Positions 1 to 6,454 of a DNA stretch of 13,599 nucleotides are shown piece by piece. The stretch covers positions 1-13,599 of the forward strand of contig CAMZAC010000009.1 of NCBI GenBank assembly GCA_947304085.1, given 5' to 3'. This DNA comes from an uncultured Alphaproteobacteria bacterium. Lineage in GTDB: Bacteria; Pseudomonadota; Alphaproteobacteria; Rs-D84. The translations under genes were made by a program, and so were the position numbers. The notes under the pieces were generated by a model. The model ran no database searches. It saw nothing but the letters and a program-made list of their open reading frames with translations, and had not been told where the DNA came from. Every line of letters starts with the position of its first letter. Position 1 is the first letter of the stretch.

Positions 1-915
1 TGTTGGTTCTAAAAAATGAACTTCTGTTTTAGCAGGTGATACATTTACATCAACATGATCTGACGGTAAATCCAGATATAATGCACAAAGTGGAAATTCA
101 CGTGCATGCATAACATCCATATAAGCAGCACGTAATGCAGAAACCAATACTTTATCTTTTACAGGTCTACCGTTAACAAATAAATATTGGTCAACAGAAG
201 AAGCACGTCTTAATGTTGGATGAGAAATAAAACCATGCAATCGCATATTCGACGACGATGAATATGAATCTATACTTAACATCTTATCACGAACATCTTC
301 ACCCATTATCGCCGCTATACGTTCCATCAAATCTTGTTTTTTCGGGAAAAACCACTTGTTATTTAAAACAAAACCAACATCATCACGTCCCATTGCCAAA
401 CGTTTAACAATCTCTAAAACACTTAACATCTCTGCTTTATCTGTATGCAGAAATTTTAACCTGGCTGGTGTTTTCGCAAATAAATTTGACACACGAATTC
501 TGGTTCCGTTTTCCCAATCAGACGGCTTGATTTCCATTGTATTAGTATTTAAACACCACCCGTTTAAATCTTTACCATTACACGTATCAATAACCATATC
601 AGATACAGATGCGATAGACGGCAACGCTTCACCACGAAACCCCATAAAATTGATATTTAATAAATCATCGTTTGGTAATTTTGATGTCGCATGACGCATA
701 ACACAATTTGCCAGATCTTCTTTTGACATACCACTACCATTATCTATGACAGAAATCAACGTCCGACCACCATCAACAACATCAACAATAATTTGATCTG
801 CACCTGCGTCCAGCGCATTTTCAATTAACTCTTTAACAACACTGGCTGGTTTTTCAACAACTTCACCGGCAGCAATTTGATTTACAAGAAAATCCGGCAA
901 AACACGTATCGACAT
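1..915 (-). CDS. mutL: DNA mismatch repair protein MutL (N-terminal 305 residues, 3' end outside window)
   Basis: MutL couples mismatch recognition by MutS to strand incision through an ATP-driven N-terminal clamp. The visible 305 residues are the GHKL ATPase and transducer domains. Seen here: QIAAGEVVEKPASVVKELIE near residues 13-32, with Glu29 and Asn33 at the same numbers as the E. coli catalytic Glu and Mg-binding Asn; DNGSGM at 58-63; GFRGEAL at 92-98; and VDVNVSPAKTEVHF close to the cut end. The C-terminal dimerisation domain lies beyond the left edge, so whether it carries an endonuclease motif cannot be told. The ATG at 915 is preceded by AAGGA inside the last codons of greA. One base separates the greA stop from this start, so the two genes are co-transcribed and probably translationally coupled. 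The frame is open with no interruption. Identification is secure. Confidence 0.97.
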   Translation of the reverse strand, partial: MSIRVLPDFLVNQIAAGEVVEKPASVVKELIENALDAGADQIIVDVVDGGRTLISVIDNGSGMSKEDLANCVMRHATSKLPNDDLLNINFMGFRGEALPSIASVSDMVIDTCNGKDLNGWCLNTNTMEIKPSDWENGTRIRVSNLFAKTPARLKFLHTDKAEMLSVLEIVKRLAMGRDDVGFVLNNKWFFPKKQDLMERIAAIMGEDVRDKMLSIDSYSSSSNMRLHGFISHPTLRRASSVDQYLFVNGRPVKDKVLVSALRAAYMDVMHAREFPLCALYLDLPSDHVDVNVSPAKTEVHFLEPT

Positions 916-916
916 C

Positions 917-1387
917 CTAGTCCTTGAATTTTACATCAATTATTTCAAATTCTTTTTCGCCACTTGGCAACCTGACCATACAAGTATCACCAACACAATG
1001 TCCGATTAATGCGCGTCCAACAGGAGATGTACAAGATATAATCTTGCGCCCATCAGATTCTATATCGGACAAAATCCGACATTCCATTTTATTACCGTCT
1101 TCATCTTCTGTTAATACCTTGGCACCAAAAACAACACGATCACCAGATAATGATTCTATATCAACTATCTGAGCATCTCTGATAACAGATTCTATAAATT
1201 GAATCCTTTTATCAATATTGCGTTGCTTTTCTTTGGCAGCACTGTAATCCGCATTTTCGGACAAATCACCCAAAGAACGCGCCCATTCAATAACTTTCAG
1301 AATTTCTGGGCGTTGGTTTTCTTGTAAATCTTTTAATTCTGTTATCAAAGCTTCAAAACCTTGACGCGATATCGGTTTTTTTTCCAT
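917..1387 (-). CDS. greA: Transcription elongation factor GreA
   Basis: GreA enters the RNA polymerase secondary channel and stimulates cleavage of backtracked RNA. The 156 residues match the family length (158 in E. coli). The N-terminal coiled-coil hairpin spans about residues 1-75. Its tip reads GDLSENADY, placing Asp41 and Glu44 at the same numbers as the acidic pair of E. coli GreA that acts at the polymerase active site. The C-terminal FKBP-like domain ends in GEKEFEIIDVKF, the usual closing strand. The ATG is preceded by AAGGA with six bases between. An A8 run covers codons 2-4. This is the first gene of a minus-strand operon with mutL and diverges from lptG. GreB is the alternative paralogue, but the length, tip sequence and C-terminus favour GreA. 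Confidence 0.96.
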   Translation of the reverse strand: MEKKPISRQGFEALITELKDLQENQRPEILKVIEWARSLGDLSENADYSAAKEKQRNIDKRIQFIESVIRDAQIVDIESLSGDRVVFGAKVLTEDEDGNKMECRILSDIESDGRKIISCTSPVGRALIGHCVGDTCMVRLPSGEKEFEIIDVKFKD

Positions 1388-1412
1388 ATTAAATCCTTAA
1401 ACTCATCATAAC

Positions 1413-1439
1413 AGTATACCATAAAATTTAATTTTGCAA
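1413..1439 (-). promoter_or_regulatory. Putative greA-mutL promoter with extended -10
   Basis: On the minus strand a TATACT -10 (1413-1418) is preceded by TGG, giving the extended TGn -10 form. A TTGCAA -35 (1434-1439) lies 15 bp upstream. That spacer is short, which the extended -10 could offset. The TTGCAA is palindromic and also fits as the -35 of the divergent lptG promoter. Transcription would begin about 20 bases upstream of the greA Shine-Dalgarno. Confidence 0.5.
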
Positions 1440-1462
1440 TTATCAATTCAAACGATTATACT
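1434..1462 (+). promoter_or_regulatory. Putative lptG operon promoter
   Basis: TTGCAA (1434-1439) and TATACT (1457-1462) are separated by exactly 17 bp. The predicted transcription start is near 1469-1470, which coincides with the lptG ATG at 1470. The -35 is shared with the divergent greA promoter. Confidence 0.55.
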
Positions 1463-1469
1463 ATGTATT

Positions 1470-2534
1470 ATGTATAGATTCAAACCAAGCGTTTTGACAA
1501 GATTCCTTATGCGTCGCTTTTTTAGCAGTTTTTTTATCGTGATGCTGACGGTATGTGGCGTAATATTTTCTGTCACATTTGTAGAAAGATTGTCTTCTAA
1601 CCCTGATGCTTTGTCAACTTTGTTTGATGCGTGGACCAGATTACTGGAATATATACCCATGTTTTTACCTTTGGCTGTATTTATGGGGACGCTTGTTGTA
1701 TCATACAGCCTGACAAAATCTTCTGAATTAATCATTATTTCCGGTGCAGGCTTATCCCCATATCAAATTGTAAAGCCCTTTCTTATCGGTGCCATATTAA
1801 TTGGTGTTGTTGCATCAACTTTATTAAACCCATATTCAGTAAATCTTGCAACCCGTAATTTGACCGGACATCAATTAAAATTAATAGATGACGCTATCTG
1901 GTTAAGGGAAACATCAGACACCGGTTTTTTGACCGTCCGTGCAACTGGTATAAACACCCAAAAACAAGACATTATCTTTTATGATGTAAATATTTTTATC
2001 CAAGACGAAAACTTTAAATTACAAGAACGAATTTCTGCAAACCACGCGATATTATCATATTCTGGTTTAGATATAAACCCTGCCACAGTGATTAATTCCG
2101 ATGGTGTCACGACAAAAACAATCAAACATATTGATACAAAATTAAATCCACAAACTGTACTGGACAGGTATTTGCGTCCTGACCAAATTTCCTTTTGGAA
2201 ATTACCAAGATTTATACAAAAGATGAATGCAATTGGTGTCGTGACACGCGGACATTTGGTTCAATTTTGGACATTGTTATTTTTACCTTTGAGCATGATG
2301 GCAATGGTAATATTAGGTATTGCATTTTCACAAACCAAGCAACGCAGAAATTATAGCTTTGGCTTAAAATTTAGTTTAGGTATACTAACATGCTTTGCTT
2401 TATATTTTATTGTCAACCTGTTCAATGCTTTGGGGACAACCGGGGCTTTGCCTCCTTTACTGGCAATTATCGCACCACAAATTATAATTATCGCTGGTTC
2501 TTGTATGTTTATAACCAGCTTTGACACAATCTAA
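1470..2534 (+). CDS. lptG: LPS export system permease LptG
   Basis: LptG is an inner-membrane subunit of the LptBFG ABC transporter, which extracts lipopolysaccharide and passes it to LptC/LptA. The 354 residues show the YjgP/YjgQ layout: hydrophobic helices near residues 16-38, 60-80 and 99-118, a large periplasmic domain, and three more helices in the last 100 residues. LptG rather than LptF is favoured by the WLRE motif at the start of the periplasmic domain, the SFWKLPRFI segment and the end NALGTTGALPPLLAIIAPQI. The ATG at 1470 was chosen because the conserved amphipathic N-terminus (LTRFLMRRFF) starts soon after it. A TTG at 1434 lies inside the -35 element, and the ATG at 1509 would cut the conserved start. 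No Shine-Dalgarno precedes 1470. No lptF is adjacent. First gene of a four-gene operon. Confidence 0.9.
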   Translation: MYRFKPSVLTRFLMRRFFSSFFIVMLTVCGVIFSVTFVERLSSNPDALSTLFDAWTRLLEYIPMFLPLAVFMGTLVVSYSLTKSSELIIISGAGLSPYQIVKPFLIGAILIGVVASTLLNPYSVNLATRNLTGHQLKLIDDAIWLRETSDTGFLTVRATGINTQKQDIIFYDVNIFIQDENFKLQERISANHAILSYSGLDINPATVINSDGVTTKTIKHIDTKLNPQTVLDRYLRPDQISFWKLPRFIQKMNAIGVVTRGHLVQFWTLLFLPLSMMAMVILGIAFSQTKQRRNYSFGLKFSLGILTCFALYFIVNLFNALGTTGALPPLLAIIAPQIIIIAGSCMFITSFDTI

Positions 2535-2544
2535 GGATATAAAT

Positions 2545-2673
2545 ATGCCGTTCTATAAAAAGAAAAAAAATCATAAAAAATACATTATTTGGGCAGTTAT
2601 CATTGTATTGTTGGTTTTAATGTTTGTGTCCTTTACACCAAAACCAGAAATGATGGAAACGGTATTATTTTGA
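2545..2673 (+). CDS. Unrecognised 42-residue single-pass membrane protein
   Basis: This small ORF lies between lptG and xerD. It starts with a basic segment (MPFYKKKKNHKK), then one hydrophobic helix at about residues 13-30 (YIIWAVIIVLLVLMFVSF), then a short polar tail with TPKPEMMETVLF. The positive-inside rule predicts a cytoplasmic N-terminus and a short periplasmic tail. AAGGA at 2534-2538, overlapping the lptG stop, sits six bases before the ATG. Its TGA stop shares a base with the xerD start (TGATG), the arrangement of translationally coupled genes. The spacing, ribosome binding site and topology support a real gene. I do not recognise the family. Its position suggests, but does not prove, a link to the LptBFG machinery. 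Confidence 0.75.
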   Translation: MPFYKKKKNHKKYIIWAVIIVLLVLMFVSFTPKPEMMETVLF

Positions 2674-3536
2674 TGAATTATATAGATATTTTTCTTGAAG
2701 CACTTTCCGCAGAAAAAGGCCGTAGTCAAAAAACTCTGGAAGCTTATTCTTCTGATTTGACTGCCGCCCAAAATACAATTGGTGATTTATTAAACGCATC
2801 CGATCAGGACATTCAAAATTATCTGTCACAATTGAACGAAAAGCCCTCTTCTATTGCCCGCAAAGCCAGCGCTTTACGTTCCTTTTATAAATTTTTGATG
2901 TTAGAGAAAATAATAAAAACAAATCCCACATCCAATCTGGAATTACCAAAACGCGGTCGTACATTACCTAAATACTTATCTCCAGAAGAAATAGAATTAC
3001 TTATCTCTTCTGCCACAGATATAAAAACATCTATTCGCTTACGTTGTATGATTGAATTACTTTATGCATCTGGATTACGCGTATCAGAATTATGTGAATT
3101 GCCAATGACGGCTAATTTAGGCGACAGGTTATTAATTCATGGCAAAGGCGCCAAAGAAAGATTAGTCCCGATGCATCAAACTGCACAAAATGCGCTGTAT
3201 ACATGGTTGCAATATCGTGGTGATATTGATTCAAAATACATATTTCCGTCAAACTCAAATACAGGACACATTACACGTGATGGATTCTTCAAAATATTAA
3301 AAAAATGCGCTATATTAGCGGGCATAGAACCAGAACGAGTCAGTCCACACGTTTTACGACACTCTTTTGCTTCACATTTACTGGCAGGTGGCGCGAATCT
3401 GCGCGTTATACAAACAATGCTTGGGCACGAAGATATTTCTACAACACAAATATATACGCACGTATTGCCGAAACAATTGCGTGACACAGTTGAATCTGCG
3501 CATCCATTAGCGCATAATAAGATCAAGGATATATAA
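2673..3536 (+). CDS. xerD: Site-specific tyrosine recombinase, XerD type
   Basis: XerC and XerD resolve chromosome dimers at the dif site during division. The 287 residues comprise an N-terminal SAM-like core-binding domain (about 1-90) and a C-terminal catalytic domain. All catalytic residues are visible: Arg136 (GLRVSEL), Lys158 (HGKGAKER), His226 and Arg229 (PHVLRHSF), His252 (LGHEDIS) and the nucleophile Tyr261 (IYTHV). The nine-residue step from His252 to Tyr261 is as in E. coli XerD. The ATG at 2673 overlaps the stop of the 42-residue gene. A longer reading from 2589 was rejected because its extra residues are merely the other frame of that gene. XerC is the main alternative, and the paralogue cannot be fixed without the second copy. 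An integrase of a mobile element is unlikely in this setting. Confidence 0.9.
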   Translation: MNYIDIFLEALSAEKGRSQKTLEAYSSDLTAAQNTIGDLLNASDQDIQNYLSQLNEKPSSIARKASALRSFYKFLMLEKIIKTNPTSNLELPKRGRTLPKYLSPEEIELLISSATDIKTSIRLRCMIELLYASGLRVSELCELPMTANLGDRLLIHGKGAKERLVPMHQTAQNALYTWLQYRGDIDSKYIFPSNSNTGHITRDGFFKILKKCAILAGIEPERVSPHVLRHSFASHLLAGGANLRVIQTMLGHEDISTTQIYTHVLPKQLRDTVESAHPLAHNKIKDI

Positions 3537-3538
3537 TA

Positions 3539-4039
3539 ATGATAACAAAATGCGAACACCCAGGATGCACAAAAGCAGGCACATGTCGAGCTCCTAAAAC
3601 ACGTGATTTGCGTGAATATTGGTGGTTTTGCAAAGAACATGCAGCTGAATACAACAAAAACTGGAATTATTATGCTAATATGACCCCCGATGAAATAGAT
3701 GCAGAATGGGAACGTGAAACGTTCGGCATAGCAGATAAAGACAAAGAAACAGCGAACGCAAACGAAACCGATTATGTAAAATTCTTGAACGATTTTCTTA
3801 CTGGTCGTTCAAAATTTGATAAAATACCAACCAAAAAAACAGTTCCTGCCCAGATTACATCTGCATTAAAAGTTTTAGGATTAAGCATTTCAGCCACTTG
3901 GCGTGAAGTTGGTATAAAATATCGCGCACTTGCAAAAAAATACCATCCCGATACAGCATCAAACAAAGAATCTGCAACAACAGAATTCACCAGAATTACC
4001 GCTGCATACGAAACATTGAAGAAATATTTCAACAAATAA
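3539..4039 (+). CDS. J-domain protein with Cys/His N-terminus
   Basis: The 166-residue protein has two parts. The N-terminus (about 1-48) carries Cys5, Cys10, Cys16, Cys31 and His34 and an aromatic block (EYWWFCKEHAAEYNKNWNYY), which looks like a small zinc-binding domain. Residues 105-166 form a C-terminal J domain with the HPD tripeptide at 136-138 (KKYHPDTAS). HPD is the signature that stimulates the ATPase of DnaK/Hsp70. Proteins with this order of parts are widespread in Alphaproteobacteria. Their client is not established as far as I know. The Gly/Phe region and central zinc fingers of true DnaJ are absent, so this is a specialised co-chaperone. The ATG follows the xerD stop by two bases, with AAGGA at 3525-3529 inside xerD. 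Last gene of the lptG operon. Confidence 0.88.
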   Translation: MITKCEHPGCTKAGTCRAPKTRDLREYWWFCKEHAAEYNKNWNYYANMTPDEIDAEWERETFGIADKDKETANANETDYVKFLNDFLTGRSKFDKIPTKKTVPAQITSALKVLGLSISATWREVGIKYRALAKKYHPDTASNKESATTEFTRITAAYETLKKYFNK

Positions 4040-4060
4040 GGGTTGCGCCCTATTTTATAT
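4034..4060 (+). terminator. Possible weak terminator of the lptG operon
   Basis: AGGG (4039-4042) and CCCT (4048-4051) pair around a TTGCG loop. With one bulged A at 4038 the stem extends through AAAT/ATTT and is followed by a T-rich stretch. It overlaps the stop codon of the J-domain gene. The GC core is only three pairs, so termination may be leaky. Confidence 0.35.
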
Positions 4061-4088
4061 TTGCAAGAAAAGCTTTTTATGTTATGAT
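4061..4088 (+). promoter_or_regulatory. Putative trxB-serS promoter
   Basis: TTGCAA (4061-4066) and TATGAT (4083-4088) are separated by 16 bp, giving a predicted start near 4095, about 25 bases before the trxB ATG. AGGA at 4108-4111 is the ribosome binding site. Confidence 0.6.
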
Positions 4089-4119
4089 TTGGGCGAAATA
4101 AAACAATAGGAAAATAAAT

Positions 4120-5016
4120 ATGTATGACGTAATTATCTTAGGTTCTGGACCTGCTGGATGGACTGCTGCAATTTATTGTGGTCGTGCAAATAAAAATACT
4201 TTGGTTGTCACGGGTGCATCTTTGGGCGGACAAACTGGTGAAATTGCAAAACTGGAAAACTATCCTGGCTGGAATGGTTCAGGTATGGAATTGATTTTGT
4301 TTATGAAAAAACAAGCTGAATCTTTTGGCACAAAATCGGAATCTGCATCTGCAACAGATATAAAATTCAATCAAAATGGCACATATACTATTGTTTGTGA
4401 TAATGGAAAAACTTTTGATGCCCGGGCTGTAATTTTGGCAACTGGTGCATCTGCGCGTCGATTGGAAATAGACGGCGCACGTGAATTATTTGGTCGTGGA
4501 GTATCCTATTGCGCAACCTGTGACGGATTCTTTTATTCTGGTCGTGACGTATTGGTTATTGGTGGTGGAAATGCTGCATTAAATGATGCTTTATACTTGG
4601 CAGACGTTGCAAAATCTGTAAAAATCATTTATCGCAAATCTGAATTTTTTCGGGCAGAGGCCGTTTTACGCGACCGCGTTATTGCCAAAGAAAACATTGA
4701 ATGCATATTTAATACGGAATTGAAATCTATTGAACAAAAGCCTGATTCAGATAAACTGATTGCGACAACTATGATTGGCGATAAAATTGAATGCGATGGA
4801 ATATTTGTTGCAATTGGTCACGAAGCAAATACAGATTATTTAAGTGAAACTATTAAACGCGACGAAATCGGCCGTATAGCGCCCGAATCATTACCATCCG
4901 GCATGTTCGTTGCCGGGGACGTAGAAAGTAATATTAAAATGCAAGTTGCCACTGCGGTTGGTACAGGTTGTACAGCTGCAATGGATGCTATACAGTATTT
5001 AAATGCCAAAGAATAA
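4120..5016 (+). CDS. trxB: Thioredoxin reductase (NADPH)
   Basis: A flavoenzyme that passes electrons from NADPH through FAD and a redox disulfide to thioredoxin in the cytoplasm. The 298 residues, against 321 in E. coli, show the low-molecular-weight TrxB layout: FAD motif GSGPAG at 8-13, disulfide CATC at 131-134, nucleotide motif GGGNAA at 148-153, and the closing FAD motif with GDV and GTGCTAAMDA near 267-290. Two details depart from the usual form. The NADPH 2'-phosphate segment reads YRKSEFFRAE instead of HRRxxFRAE. In the last FAD segment the usual Arg-Gln pair is Met274-Gln275. The ATG has AGGA eight bases upstream. serS follows 21 bp after the stop, so the two are probably co-transcribed. 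A ferredoxin-dependent flavin reductase is excluded by the CxxC. Confidence 0.93.
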   Translation: MYDVIILGSGPAGWTAAIYCGRANKNTLVVTGASLGGQTGEIAKLENYPGWNGSGMELILFMKKQAESFGTKSESASATDIKFNQNGTYTIVCDNGKTFDARAVILATGASARRLEIDGARELFGRGVSYCATCDGFFYSGRDVLVIGGGNAALNDALYLADVAKSVKIIYRKSEFFRAEAVLRDRVIAKENIECIFNTELKSIEQKPDSDKLIATTMIGDKIECDGIFVAIGHEANTDYLSETIKRDEIGRIAPESLPSGMFVAGDVESNIKMQVATAVGTGCTAAMDAIQYLNAKE

Positions 5017-5037
5017 AACGTATACAAAGGTATAAAA

Positions 5038-6318
5038 ATGTTAGATATAAAATTTATTCGTGAAAATCCAGACATTGTAAAAAATGCATGTCAGGTTAAA
5101 AATTTTCCGGACGTTGTTGATGATATTTTGACTCTGGACAAACGCGTTCGTGAATTGAAAACAATTACACAAACAAAAACTGCTGAAAAAAATAAAATAT
5201 CAAAAGAAATCCCAACAGCAACAGATAAAGCATCTTTGATTGCAAAATCCAAAGCGATAAGCGAAGAAATCGCAAACGAAATGGCTGAATTGGCTGATAA
5301 AGAAAATGTATTAAACGATTTACTTCATCGTGTTCCACAGATTCCAGACAGCAATGCACCAATTGGACCTGACGAATCTGCAAACGTTGAAATCCGCCGT
5401 ATAGGTACACCACGCACATTTGATTTTACACCACGTCCACAATGGGATTTGTTGGATATGAATGGCTGGTGGATGCCTGAAAGGATTGCAAAAACATGTG
5501 GCACACGCTTGTATGCATTATGTGGCGAATTAGCAGAATTGGAACTGGCTGTTCAGAATTTTGTTATCCAAAAGATGATAAAAAAAGGTTTCAAGTTCGT
5601 TGCATGCCCTTCTATTACAAAACCACAAATTATTTTCAATGCAGGACATTTTATGGGTTCTGACTTATCTGTTATGAACGACGACGTCTTTATGCTTGAA
5701 GGCACAGACCGCTGTTTAGCCGGCACATCTGAAATAATTATGAACGCTTTATACAGTGATGAAATATTAAACGAAAATGAATTACCTATGAAATTTGTTG
5801 GTTTTTCACCATGTTTCCGCAAAGAAGCCGGTTCTGCAGGTCGTGATACTCGCGGTTTAATTCGTGTTCATCAATTTAACAAAGTTGAACAGTTCGTTTT
5901 CTGTAAACCAGAAGACAGCAATAAAATGCATGAAACGCTGTTAAATGATTTATGCGAAACAATGGAAGATTTAGAATTGCCATATCGTGTAATTGCAAAT
6001 TCTACTGGCGATATGGGATTTAACAAAATAAAAATGAATGATGTTGAAGCATGGGTCCCATCTGAAAACGCATATCGTGAATTAGGTTCTTGTTCAACCA
6101 TAGGTCAATTCCAGGCACGCAGAACAAATACCAGATACCGTAAAAACGCAACCGGTGAAGTTGATTTTGTTGCAACATTAAATAACACAGGTATTGCTGC
6201 AGGTCGCGCTTTGGTACCAATTATGGAAAACCATCAAAACGCAGATGGCTCGGTCAACATACCAAAAAAACTGCAACCATTGATGGGTGGCAGAACAAAA
6301 ATTGGTGGTAAACATTAA
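5038..6318 (+). CDS. serS: Serine--tRNA ligase
   Basis: This cytoplasmic class II synthetase charges tRNA-Ser, and also tRNA-Sec where present. The 426 residues are the standard bacterial length. The N-terminal tRNA-binding coiled-coil arm covers about 25-100, rich in Lys and Glu. The catalytic core shows the serine-binding TSE at 230-232 (canonical T[AS]E), motif 2 starting at FRKEAGSAGRDTRG (260-273), the segment ELGSCSTIGQFQARR (348-362), and motif 3 around NNTGIAAGRALVPIMEN (382-398) with its Arg390. The start is supported by the conserved opening MLDIKFIRENPD and by AAAGG at 5026-5030. It is the second gene after trxB and is followed directly by a strong terminator. Nothing in it looks truncated or degraded. 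Confidence 0.97.
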   Translation: MLDIKFIRENPDIVKNACQVKNFPDVVDDILTLDKRVRELKTITQTKTAEKNKISKEIPTATDKASLIAKSKAISEEIANEMAELADKENVLNDLLHRVPQIPDSNAPIGPDESANVEIRRIGTPRTFDFTPRPQWDLLDMNGWWMPERIAKTCGTRLYALCGELAELELAVQNFVIQKMIKKGFKFVACPSITKPQIIFNAGHFMGSDLSVMNDDVFMLEGTDRCLAGTSEIIMNALYSDEILNENELPMKFVGFSPCFRKEAGSAGRDTRGLIRVHQFNKVEQFVFCKPEDSNKMHETLLNDLCETMEDLELPYRVIANSTGDMGFNKIKMNDVEAWVPSENAYRELGSCSTIGQFQARRTNTRYRKNATGEVDFVATLNNTGIAAGRALVPIMENHQNADGSVNIPKKLQPLMGGRTKIGGKH

Positions 6319-6320
6319 AG

Positions 6321-6334
6321 AAACCGCTGTATAC
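6321..6334 (+). repeat. Copy 1 of a 14-bp intergenic repeat
   Basis: AAACCGCTGTATAC directly after serS is repeated exactly at 8325-8338 after typA. The core CGCTGTATAC also occurs within xerD at 3193-3202. Confidence 0.6.
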
Positions 6335-6362
6335 AAAAAAATGCCCAACCGGGCATTTTTTT
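6335..6362 (+). terminator. Intrinsic terminator after serS
   Basis: ATGCCC (6341-6346), loop AACC, and GGGCAT (6351-6356), flanked by an A run upstream and a T run to 6362 that also pair. This is a compact Rho-independent terminator that could work in both directions. The remaining bases up to typA (6363-6454) hold no gene. TATAAG at 6417-6422 could be a -10, but no well-spaced -35 was found. Confidence 0.9.
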
Positions 6363-6454
6363 ATGATATAATAAAAAACGCAAAAAATGTTGAAAATACA
6401 AAATTTTAGTTTACCCTATAAGGTTGCTAAAAACATACAAACAAAGGCACACTG

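Noticed and set aside
924..1172. Plus-strand open frame over greA, and similar antisense frames over mutL (356-694) and typA (7246-7755)
   Set aside because: They lie within well-recognised genes on the other strand, have no ribosome binding site, and look like no known protein.
1463..1477. Tiny ORF (ATG TAT TAT GTA TAG) overlapping the lptG start
   Set aside because: Four codons with no Shine-Dalgarno, upstream of or at the predicted transcription start, so it is unlikely to be in the mRNA as a leader peptide.
1457..1480. dif-like sequence near the lptG start (TTATGTATAGA after TATGTA)
   Set aside because: Only the first six bases of the XerD arm fit and the XerC arm does not match. The bases are better explained as a promoter.
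2589..2672. A longer xerD start
   Set aside because: The added 28 residues are the shifted frame of the 42-residue gene and have no family similarity. The ATG at 2673 is coupled to that gene's stop.
6363..6454. Promoter or riboswitch before typA
   Set aside because: TTGAAA (6390-6395) and TATAAG (6417-6422) are 21 bp apart, too far for a standard promoter, and no conserved RNA fold is evident.
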